Shown piece by piece: positions 8,632 to 15,777 of a stretch of DNA of 21,415 nt. Both the position numbers and the translations under genes were made by a program. This stretch comes from CAYJIL01 sp964370235 (GTDB taxonomy: Bacteria > Bacteroidota > Bacteroidia > Bacteroidales > Rikenellaceae): assembly GCA_964370235.1 (NCBI GenBank), contig CAYJIL010000040.1, forward strand, positions 1-21,415, written 5' to 3'. Under the pieces are notes generated by a model, which saw only the letters and a program-made list of their open reading frames with translations, had not been told where the DNA came from and searched no databases. Each line of letters opens with the position of its first letter. The stretch's first letter is position 1.

Positions 8632-9681
8632 ATGGCACAATTAAATTTTGGCGGTGTTGTCGAAAATGTAGTAACACGTGAGGAGTTTCCTCTAAGCAAG
8701 GCACAAGAGATTCTAAAGGATGAAACTATTGCAATTATAGGTTATGGTGTTCAAGGTCCAGGTCAGTCGCTAAACCTTCGTGATAATGGTATCAACGTTA
8801 TCATCGGTCAGCGCAAGAACTCTGCATCTTGGGACAAGGCAGTAGCTGATGGTTGGGTAGAGGGTGAGACTCTATTCGAGATCGAAGAGGCTTGCGATAA
8901 GGCAACTATCATTCAGTACCTACTTTCAGACGCTGGTCAGATTCAAATGTGGGAAACTATCAAGAAGTATCTTACTCCGGGTAAGGCTCTTTACTTCTCG
9001 CACGGTTTTGGTGTAACTTACAAAGAGCGTACAAACATCGTTCCTCCAGCAGACGTAGACGTAATTCTAGTTGCTCCTAAGGGTTCGGGTACATCTCTTC
9101 GTCGCCTATTCCTATCGGGTAAAGGTCTTAACTCTAGCTACGCTATCCACCAAGACGCTACTGGTCGTGCTTATGACCGTGTTATCGCTCTAGGTATTGG
9201 TGTTGGTTCGGGTTACCTATTCGAGACTAACTTCCAGCGTGAGGTTTACTCAGACCTAACAGGTGAGCGTGGTACACTAATGGGTGCTATCCAAGGTATC
9301 TTTGCTGCACAGTACCAAGTTCTTCGCGAGAATGGTCACACTCCATCTGAGGCTTTCAACGAGACAGTAGAGGAGCTAACTCAGAGCCTTATGCCTCTAG
9401 TTGCAGAGAACGGTATGGACTGGATGTATGCTAACTGCTCTACAACAGCTCAGCGTGGTGCACTAGACTGGTGGAAGAAATTCCGTGATGCATCTCTTCC
9501 TGTATTCCAAGAACTATACAGCGAAGTTGCTTGTGGTAACGAGGCTCAGCGTTCTATCGACTCTAACAGCCAAGAAGATTACCGTGTTAAGCTAAACGCA
9601 GAGCTTGAGGAGCTACGCGAGAGCGAAATGTGGAGAGCAGGTGCAACTGTACGTTCTCTACGTCCAGAGCGCAACAAGTAA
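8632..9681 (+). CDS. ilvC: Ketol-acid reductoisomerase, fungal Ilv5-like type
   Basis: Mg2+ and NADPH-dependent enzyme that isomerises and reduces acetolactate or acetohydroxybutyrate to the dihydroxy acids used by IlvD. The 349-residue protein has the Rossmann motif GYGVQGPGQSLNLRDNG (from about residue 38), the cofactor loop GQRKNSASW, FSHGFGV, VAPKGSGTSLRRLF, and the helical domain metal ligands in SDLTGERG and NETVEELTQS. Many stretches (for example NGHTPSEAFNETVEE and TTAQRGALDWW) recall yeast mitochondrial Ilv5 far more than E. coli IlvC; this comparison is from memory. Leucine codons are 19 CTA, 10 CTT, 1 TTA and no CTG, CTC or TTG, and Gly, Arg and Ala codons favour GGT, CGT and GCT, suggesting very high expression. 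It sits 59 bp after ilvN and is followed by a strong terminator. Confidence 0.97.
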   Translation: MAQLNFGGVVENVVTREEFPLSKAQEILKDETIAIIGYGVQGPGQSLNLRDNGINVIIGQRKNSASWDKAVADGWVEGETLFEIEEACDKATIIQYLLSDAGQIQMWETIKKYLTPGKALYFSHGFGVTYKERTNIVPPADVDVILVAPKGSGTSLRRLFLSGKGLNSSYAIHQDATGRAYDRVIALGIGVGSGYLFETNFQREVYSDLTGERGTLMGAIQGIFAAQYQVLRENGHTPSEAFNETVEELTQSLMPLVAENGMDWMYANCSTTAQRGALDWWKKFRDASLPVFQELYSEVACGNEAQRSIDSNSQEDYRVKLNAELEELRESEMWRAGATVRSLRPERNK

Positions 9682-9732
9682 TCTACCTATAAGAGAATTT
9701 TATAACTATCTTGCATAGTTATCTCTTTATAC

Positions 9733-9770
9733 AGAGGGCATCTCGATTTAAACCGAGATGCCCTCTTTTT
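9733..9770 (+). terminator. Rho-independent terminator of the ilv operon
   Basis: A perfect 13-bp stem (9733-9745 with 9754-9766, AGAGGGCATCTCG and its complement) with an 8-base loop ends in a T run to 9770. It starts about 50 bp after the ilvC stop. Confidence 0.93.
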
Positions 9771-9835
9771 GCGTTATATGATTGCTTGTGCTATCACCAA
9801 ATTAACATTGTTGCTTAGCAATAATATATAGTAAT

Positions 9836-9873
9836 AAAAAAGGCAAGCTGCACTTTAGCAGCTTGCCTTTTTT
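9836..9873. terminator. Bidirectional terminator between ilvC and the SulP gene
   Basis: An 11-bp perfect stem (AGGCAAGCTGC at 9841-9851 with 9858-9868) with a 6-base loop is flanked by an A run on the left and a T run on the right, so it can end transcription in both directions. Its main use is probably the minus-strand SulP gene, whose stop lies 57 bp away. Confidence 0.88.
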
Positions 9874-9929
9874 ATTATATACCTCGATACGTGGTAGCTA
9901 CCAAATCGAATTTATTATAAAATCATACC

Positions 9930-11555
9930 CTAGTGTGGTATCTTGTATGTTGGGTCGCTATCGTGATCAATATCTATTACTATTTCTGCACTCGAAAGTA
10001 GTGTTCTGCAATCTTCGCTTAGGTGTTTAAAACGTAGGCGCTTACCCTGCTTTAGATATCTACTACTAAGAGTATCAAGAGCCGAAATAGCCGACATATC
10101 CACAACCCTACTTTCGGCAAAATCTACGACAACCTCCATTGGGTCGTTTATTGGGTCAAACTTATCGCCAAACCCTTGAACCGAGCCAAAAAACAGAGGT
10201 CCATAAATCTCGTAGTGCTTAACACCGCTATCATCTACGTATTTACGTGCACGTATCCTTTTTGCATTCTCCCAAGCATAGGCTACAGCAGAGAATATAA
10301 CCCCAAGAGCAACAGCAAGGGCAAGATTGTGTGTAAAGGCAACAATAAGGGTAACCCCAACCATTACAAACACATCTGAGCGTGGCATACGCTTGAAGGT
10401 GCGAAAACTAGCCCACTCAAATGTTGTGAAGGCCACCATAAACATCAAACCAACAAGTGCCGCCATTGGTAATTGCTCAACATATTTAGCACCAAACATA
10501 ACAAACATAAGAAGCATTACCGAGGCAATGATACCCGATAGACGTGTGCGAGCTCCACTAGAGATATTAATTAAACTCTGGCCAACTAGGGCACATCCGC
10601 CCATTCCCGAAAGAAAACCAGAGGCTATATTTGCAGCACCTTGAGCAATACACTCACGGTTACCACTTCCTCGTGTTTCGGTTATCTCGTCAATCATGCT
10701 GAGTGTTAGCAACGACTCAACAAGCCCAACCGCTGCCACAATAGCTGCACAGGGTAAGATTAGCATAAGCGACTCCATTGTCATGGGCACTAGCGGCAGC
10801 GATAGAGGTGGGAATGCTCCATCAATAGTCTCTCCGGGAGCCAATCTATCAGCCACACTACTTGTTTCGATACCAAAAACTACAACTATGGTTGTCACAA
10901 TTAATATAGCCACCAGCGATGGAGGAACACCTTTAGATAGCTTAGGCGCAAACTTAATGATAACCATTGTCAGTAGTACCAATCCAACCATTATCCCCAA
11001 TTCCGATAGACCCTCGCTAAAGAGTGAGGCATTTGTGATTGCATTACCACTAAAGAACTCGCTTAGAGAGCTATTCTCTTTAACTATATTTGTGATAGAA
11101 GGTAGCTGAGCGGTAAATATTATCACCGCAAGACCATTCACAAAACCATACATTACGGGCTGTGGTACTAGGCGAATAAATTTACCCAACTTAAAGAGCC
11201 CAACAGCAATCTGTATTAATCCTGCTACAATGACAGTTGCAAATATATAGGTTAAAATCTCATCGGGCGTGATTGATGGATATAGCTCCTTTAGTTGAAC
11301 AACTAGCGACACCAACACAACTGCAACTGCACCTGTTGCGCCAGATATCATACCCGGACGACCGCCAAACATAGAGGTAACAAAGCCCATTACCACCGCT
11401 GCATATAGTCCTGTAAGGGGCGATAGCCCTACGATCATTGCAAAAGCTATTGCTTCGGGCACTAGGGCAAGGGCAACCGTCAATCCAGAGAGTATCTCTG
11501 TACGATAGTTTGGCGCACTATTAACACCCAACAACTTATGGAAAGATAGATTCAT
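9930..11555 (-). CDS. SulP (SLC26) family inorganic anion transporter with STAS domain
   Basis: Inner-membrane anion permease of the SulP family; members carry sulfate, bicarbonate, other inorganic anions or dicarboxylates. The 541-residue protein has a strongly hydrophobic core of roughly 12 membrane segments to about residue 425, with family signatures ALVPEAIAFAMIVGLSPLTGLYAA near the N terminus, GRPGMISGATGAVAVV, and GGCALVGQSLINISSGARTR. The cytoplasmic STAS domain follows at about residues 440-541, with EVVVDFAESRVVDMSAISAL containing the typical D-S switch region. The gene stands alone: it is separated from the ilv operon by a bidirectional terminator and no partner gene precedes it. 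The substrate cannot be told from sequence; bicarbonate or sulfate uptake are the main options. Confidence 0.92.
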   Translation of the reverse strand: MNLSFHKLLGVNSAPNYRTEILSGLTVALALVPEAIAFAMIVGLSPLTGLYAAVVMGFVTSMFGGRPGMISGATGAVAVVLVSLVVQLKELYPSITPDEILTYIFATVIVAGLIQIAVGLFKLGKFIRLVPQPVMYGFVNGLAVIIFTAQLPSITNIVKENSSLSEFFSGNAITNASLFSEGLSELGIMVGLVLLTMVIIKFAPKLSKGVPPSLVAILIVTTIVVVFGIETSSVADRLAPGETIDGAFPPLSLPLVPMTMESLMLILPCAAIVAAVGLVESLLTLSMIDEITETRGSGNRECIAQGAANIASGFLSGMGGCALVGQSLINISSGARTRLSGIIASVMLLMFVMFGAKYVEQLPMAALVGLMFMVAFTTFEWASFRTFKRMPRSDVFVMVGVTLIVAFTHNLALAVALGVIFSAVAYAWENAKRIRARKYVDDSGVKHYEIYGPLFFGSVQGFGDKFDPINDPMEVVVDFAESRVVDMSAISALDTLSSRYLKQGKRLRFKHLSEDCRTLLSSAEIVIDIDHDSDPTYKIPH

Positions 11556-11712
11556 ATACTATTAAATATTTAGAAATTAGGGTGCAAGGATAGTGAATAT
11601 TTTCTACATAAAAAAGGTGGGTAGCTATGGTAATTTACAAAACTCTATTTTGTGAATTATCATACGAGCCAATAGCGAGCCTACACAGTTTAATAGTTAG
11701 GCTTAATTCCTT

Positions 11713-11812
11713 NNNNNNNNNNNNNNNNNNNNNNNNNNNNNNNNNNNNNNNNNNNNNNNNNNNNNNNNNNNNNNNNNNNNNNNNNNNNNNNNNNNNNNNN
11801 NNNNNNNNNNNN
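11713..11812. other. Assembly gap (100 N)
   Basis: Exactly 100 undetermined bases, the usual placeholder for a scaffold join of unknown length. Reading frames that run through it are not supported. It removes the 3' end of the CPBP protease gene. Confidence 0.98.
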
Positions 11813-12518
11813 CTACAACAAGCACTATTGTCAATACTCTGAATATATTTGCCAACATATCCCCTTGAGCTGTCGTAGATAGAGAGAACACAACCCACCA
11901 TAGATTCATGAATGTATGCAGGCTGATGGCACACCACAAATTGTAATTCCACTCTACATATACCCATGCAAACATTATACTACCAAACGCTGTTACTCCA
12001 AAAACTCCCAAAGCAGACAATACATCGTTTGATTGATATAGATGCAATATTCCAAAAATTACAGATGTAATAAGGATAGAGGGAATGAAACCCCACTTTG
12101 TAAATCTGAATAGCAAACCAAAAAGAAAACCTCTAAAGAAAAACTCCTCCATAAAACCTGCAATAGCTGCTAGGTGCACCAATTTATTTATCGAGAGATC
12201 GGTATTGCAATCACCCAATAATAGGCCTCCTATGCTCATGGGAATAGTTACTATTGCGCCAAATAAAAGAGCCGTAAAAAAACCTTTACTTATGCCCATC
12301 GTAAATAGAATTTTATGTTTGGGTAGCAATAATATGAGTGCTATAATTATTGGCGGCAAGCCAATTAAGTAGTTAATAAATAAACGCACCGAGCTATATT
12401 CTGGTGGAATATCACCTTTGAATGGTGGGTAGTACATTATGTATTGATGTATGCAAAAGGCAAGTAATATTACGAGAGCTTGCCATGTGCGGTTTTTTTG
12501 TAAAATTTGTGTTGTCAT
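11813..12518 (-). CDS. CPBP family intramembrane metalloprotease, 3' end lost in gap
   Basis: Putative CAAX-protease / bacteriocin-processing (Abi) family membrane protease. The visible 235 residues contain all three family motifs: EEFFFRGFLFG (EExxxR, glutamate metal ligands and base), VIFGILHLYQ (FxxxH), and ISLHTFMNLWW (HxxxN), within seven or so hydrophobic segments. The start is placed at 12518 (MTTQILQKNRTW). An in-frame ATG at 12590 would overlap the upstream gene's end at 12571 and adds a non-conserved tail. The coding region enters the gap inside the last membrane helix. If the gap were truly 100 bases the frame would close at 11703-11705 (about 271 residues), but that length is not known. 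The gene is 52 bp after the SpmAB gene and may share its transcript. The substrate is unknown. Confidence 0.85.
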
Positions 12519-12570
12519 AAAATTATAAGTGGGTTTATTCTTGTTGTTAAAAATATACGGTGGGTTATCC

Positions 12571-13800
12571 CTAAAAGAAAATATATGCAAGAATCACGGC
12601 AGCTATCATTCCCATTAAATCGGCAAAAAGCGAATAGGTGAGCGTATATCTAATTCTCTTTACCGCAATCGACCCATAGTATAGTGCCACCACATAAAAT
12701 GTTGTGTCCGTTGAGCCCTGCACAATAGATGCAAGCCTACCCACAAACGAGTCGGCACCATAGGTGTTCATTGCATCTATCATCATTCCTCGTGCACCAC
12801 TACCACTAAGGGGTTTCATTAGCATGGTTGGCAGTGCAGCCGTAAAGTCCGAATTAAGCCCTATGCTCTCGACACAAAACGCTATGCCCATAATCATATA
12901 GTCCATAGCCCCCGATGCCCTAAATATGCCAATGGCAACTAGTATTGCTACAAGGTATGGTATTATTGTTATTGCTGTCTTAAAACCATCCTTTGCTCCC
13001 TCTATAAAACACTCATATACGTTGATCTTGCGTCTAAGACCCATAACCAAAAACAGAGTAATAACGCCCATCAAAAGAGCATTCGAGATAGTTGTGGCAT
13101 ATGCCGAGAGAGCACTCTTTTCGCCCGTTGTAAACAGATAGGTTACCCCCACCAAAAAGCCCACAAATATAACTCCCGGTATTAGAATCTCTTTTTGCAG
13201 AAGATTAATTTTTTGGCGAATAGCAGTAATAGTAATTGCTGTAAGGGTAGATACTCCCGTGGCAATCATTATTGGCACAAACACATCGGCAGGGTTTTGT
13301 GCTCCCAACTCCGATCGATACATCATCACCGTTATAGGCAAAAGCGTGAGACCCGATGCGTTTATCATCATAAACATTATCATCGAATTGCTAGCCGTTT
13401 GTTTGTCGGTGTTTAGCTCTTGTAGCTCCTTCATAATGTTTAGCCCAATGGGAGTTGCTGCATTATCGAGCCCAAGCAGATTTGCCGAAAAGTTCATGAA
13501 GATAGAACCAGTCACAGGGTGTTTTTGTGGGATTTGTGGAAATAGTTTGCCAAATATTGGAGCAGCTGCTCTTGCAAATAGTTCTATTACACCGCCCTTT
13601 TCGCCTATGCGCATTATTCCTAGCCACAGAGCAAGTAGCCCCGTTAGACCAATCGATATTTCGAAACCTAGTTTAGCATAACTAAATGTAGCTTCAACCA
13701 TTTTTGAGAACAAATCGCCCTCGCCCATAAAGAGCGTTCCCACAGTTGCCACAATAACGGCAACTATAAAAAATGATGCCCATATATAATTTAATGCCAT
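12571..13800 (-). CDS. Fused SpmA-SpmB nucleoside-recognition (Gate) domain membrane protein
   Basis: Polytopic membrane protein of 409 residues that joins the two spore maturation proteins of endospore formers in one chain. Residues about 1-200 are SpmA-like, with MRIGEKGGVIELFARAAAPI and the signature FMNFSANLLGLDNAATPIGL. Residues about 230-409 are SpmB-like, with EGAKDGFKTAITIIPYLVAI and PLSGSGARGMMIDAM followed by VQGSTDTTFYVVALY. In Bacillus, SpmA and SpmB are needed for spore core dehydration; the biochemical role of the Gate domain is thought to be transport but is not settled. A Bacteroidota member does not sporulate, so another transport role is likely. The gene starts only 4 bp after the C26-M19 fusion gene stops, strongly implying co-transcription and a related function. 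Confidence 0.9.
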   Translation of the reverse strand: MALNYIWASFFIVAVIVATVGTLFMGEGDLFSKMVEATFSYAKLGFEISIGLTGLLALWLGIMRIGEKGGVIELFARAAAPIFGKLFPQIPQKHPVTGSIFMNFSANLLGLDNAATPIGLNIMKELQELNTDKQTASNSMIMFMMINASGLTLLPITVMMYRSELGAQNPADVFVPIMIATGVSTLTAITITAIRQKINLLQKEILIPGVIFVGFLVGVTYLFTTGEKSALSAYATTISNALLMGVITLFLVMGLRRKINVYECFIEGAKDGFKTAITIIPYLVAILVAIGIFRASGAMDYMIMGIAFCVESIGLNSDFTAALPTMLMKPLSGSGARGMMIDAMNTYGADSFVGRLASIVQGSTDTTFYVVALYYGSIAVKRIRYTLTYSLFADLMGMIAAVILAYIFF

Positions 13801-13804
13801 AGTC

Positions 13805-15538
13805 CTATTTGTTTGTTAAGATTCTAAGTATGTTCCCACCCATGATTTTAGCTATTTGATCTTGTGAGTGCCCACGGCGAAGTAGCTCGACTGTAATGTT
13901 TATGTAGTCGCTAGCATCGCAAAAGCCCACCACACCACCATCGCCATCAAAGTCAGACCCTATGCCCACATGGTCGTAGCCAACTAGCGAGCCAATATGC
14001 TCGATGTGTTTAATAAGATCTATGATGGTGGCGTTGTTGTCGCTATTCAAAAATCCACCATAGCCACACACTTGCACAACACCACCTTTTTGGGCAATTG
14101 CACAAATTGCCTCGTCTGATAGGTTGCGTGGGTGATCGCACAGTGCCTTTGCGCTAGAGTGCGAGGCAATAATGGGTTTGGTGCTCAAATTCACAGCGTC
14201 CATTGTGCTCTTGTGTGAGGAGTGCGAAACATCAATTATTACACCCAATTGGTTCATTCGCTCGATAACTTGTTTTCCAAAGTCGCTAAGACCATTGTGC
14301 ATCGTTTCGCCCTTTGCCGAGTCGCAAATGTGGTTTGTGCCATTGTGGCAAAGAGTAATATAGACAACGCCCATATCGGCAAATTTGTTGATATTATCCA
14401 AATCGTTGCCAATAGCTAGTCCATTTTCGATACCTAGCATAATTGATTTTAACCCATTTAGCTTTGCACTCATAACCTGAGTGGCGCTAGTGGCTAGGCT
14501 AAGGTACTGCTTATTTGCACAAATATCTGCCACAAAACGATTGAGCGTGCTAACAGCCTGCTCGTGTGCCTGCTCAAAGGGTGTTTGCTGAGGGATGTAT
14601 GCCACCGTAATTGCCATGTCTAAATGCCCCTCTCTCATTTTTACTATATCGAGCTTTGCCTCCTTGTTGCGACAGGCTAAATCGAACCCCACACCATCAT
14701 ATAGCATTGGAGTATCGCAATGTGAATCTACTATTGGGTTATGTGCATGTATTTTTTTTGCTCTCTTAAACAGCATTGCCTCTTTGGCAAAAAAACTAAA
14801 TAGCTTTTTCATGTCGCTATTATCGCCATCGGCCGCCATATTTTCGGGATGCCATTGCACACCCAATATTTTGAGATGTGGATAACCCTCAACTCCCTCT
14901 ATTACGCCATCTTGGCTACGAGAATTTACCCTTAGCATAGGTGCTACTTTGTCTATTGCTTGGTGGTGGCGAGAGTTTACCCCAACACTATCTTTGCCTA
15001 TGATTTGGTGTAGCATGCTCCCTTGAGTTATGTCAACTGGGTGTACTGCAAGATGCTTGTCTTTTAGTATCGAGTGGTTTAGTAGCTCGCTCTTTCGCTC
15101 ATACATAGATGGTAGGTCTTGGTATATATCGCCACCAAGAGCTATGTTTATGAGTTGCACACCTCTGCAAATTGCAAATATTGGTATCGAACGATCTAGT
15201 GCCGCACGTAGCAAAACAAACTCATAGTAATCTCTTTGTGGCAGCAAATCTGTTAGCCCCTCTATGTTTGTTTGTCCAAAATATTGGGCATCAATATCGG
15301 CACCTCCGCTAAATATTATACCGTCAACACCATCTAATATAGATGCAATAGCTTCGTAATTGTCGCTTGCAGGTATAATTATGGGGCTAGCCCCTGCATC
15401 TATCACCGCTTTACTGTACGCAAAGTGAAGAGCCGAGTTTTCGTCTATAATATTTGCAGAAATTGCGATAGTGGCACGCTCTTTGGCTCTAAGCGGGCTA
15501 GCTGTGCTGAATCCTTTGTCGAAATCAAAAATTTTCAT
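13805..15538 (-). CDS. Bifunctional C26 gamma-glutamyl hydrolase-like / M19 membrane dipeptidase-like fusion
   Basis: Two complete enzyme domains in one 577-residue chain, numbered from MKIFDFDKG. Residues about 15-240 are a class I amidotransferase-like peptidase C26 domain (PuuD type) with SGGADI, the nucleophile Cys124 in AICRGVQLINIALGG and the His230/Glu232 pair in QWHPE. Residues about 265-577 are an M19 (renal dipeptidase-type) domain with a full set of zinc ligands: His273 and Asp275 (DSHCD), Glu371 (GIENG), His439 (DVSHSS), His460 (IASHSS), and GSDFDG near the end. No signal peptide is present, so it acts in the cytoplasm. The open frame extends upstream to ATGs at 15544 and 15580; 15538 is preferred because it suits the -7 box at 15599-15606 and the conserved start. 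Cleavage of gamma-glutamyl bonds followed by dipeptide hydrolysis is inferred. Confidence 0.9.
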   Translation of the reverse strand: MKIFDFDKGFSTASPLRAKERATIAISANIIDENSALHFAYSKAVIDAGASPIIIPASDNYEAIASILDGVDGIIFSGGADIDAQYFGQTNIEGLTDLLPQRDYYEFVLLRAALDRSIPIFAICRGVQLINIALGGDIYQDLPSMYERKSELLNHSILKDKHLAVHPVDITQGSMLHQIIGKDSVGVNSRHHQAIDKVAPMLRVNSRSQDGVIEGVEGYPHLKILGVQWHPENMAADGDNSDMKKLFSFFAKEAMLFKRAKKIHAHNPIVDSHCDTPMLYDGVGFDLACRNKEAKLDIVKMREGHLDMAITVAYIPQQTPFEQAHEQAVSTLNRFVADICANKQYLSLATSATQVMSAKLNGLKSIMLGIENGLAIGNDLDNINKFADMGVVYITLCHNGTNHICDSAKGETMHNGLSDFGKQVIERMNQLGVIIDVSHSSHKSTMDAVNLSTKPIIASHSSAKALCDHPRNLSDEAICAIAQKGGVVQVCGYGGFLNSDNNATIIDLIKHIEHIGSLVGYDHVGIGSDFDGDGGVVGFCDASDYINITVELLRRGHSQDQIAKIMGGNILRILTNK

Positions 15539-15598
15539 AATCATTTTGTGTGTCAAGCAATCACCTAGTGTTAGTGCCAATCACGTTTTTTTGAGAAT

Positions 15599-15606
15599 CA
15601 AAGATA
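15599..15606 (-). promoter_or_regulatory. -7 promoter box for the C26-M19 / SpmAB operon
   Basis: On the minus strand the bases read TATCTTTG, an exact TAnnTTTG element. Transcription would begin near 15592, leaving about 54 nt before the ATG at 15538 but only about 12 nt before an ATG at 15580. A convincing -33 TTTG is not seen. Confidence 0.5.
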
Positions 15607-15730
15607 CTAAATAGTGTTTAAAGAACCATACTCTTTTATATAACTTTTGTAAATACTCATTACTGTGCTTGGTCTGTTATTTACTTAGCGTATTAAGTAA
15701 CGAATTTTATATATTTGTAATATTTTTTGC

Positions 15731-15738
15731 TATCTTTG
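15731..15738 (+). promoter_or_regulatory. -7 promoter box for the GH3 gene
   Basis: TATCTTTG matches the Bacteroidales TAnnTTTG -7 element and lies 39 bp before the ATG. A TTTG at 15714-15717 is only 13 bp upstream, closer than the usual 17-20, so the -33 element is doubtful. The start codon follows an A-rich leader, typical of this phylum. Confidence 0.55.
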
Positions 15739-15777
15739 TCATATTGTGTGCAATAAATCTAAACAATTAATAAAAAT

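Noticed and set aside
11585..11592. Near -7 box (TATCCTTG on the minus strand) before the SulP gene
   Set aside because: It has one mismatch in the TTTG part and no matching -33 element, so it was not listed as a promoter.
11637..11653. Hairpin ACAAAA-CTCTA-TTTTGT upstream of the SulP gene
   Set aside because: The stem is 6 bp, AT-only at the base and lacks a T run; it is too weak for a terminator call.
11627..11967. Short open frames on both strands running through the N gap at 11713-11812
   Set aside because: They consist partly of undetermined bases and the flanking real sequence shows no family similarity; the gap length is not known.
12519..12590. Upstream start for the CPBP protease at 12590
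   Set aside because: It would overlap the SpmAB stop by 20 bp and adds a polar tail that does not look like the family N terminus.
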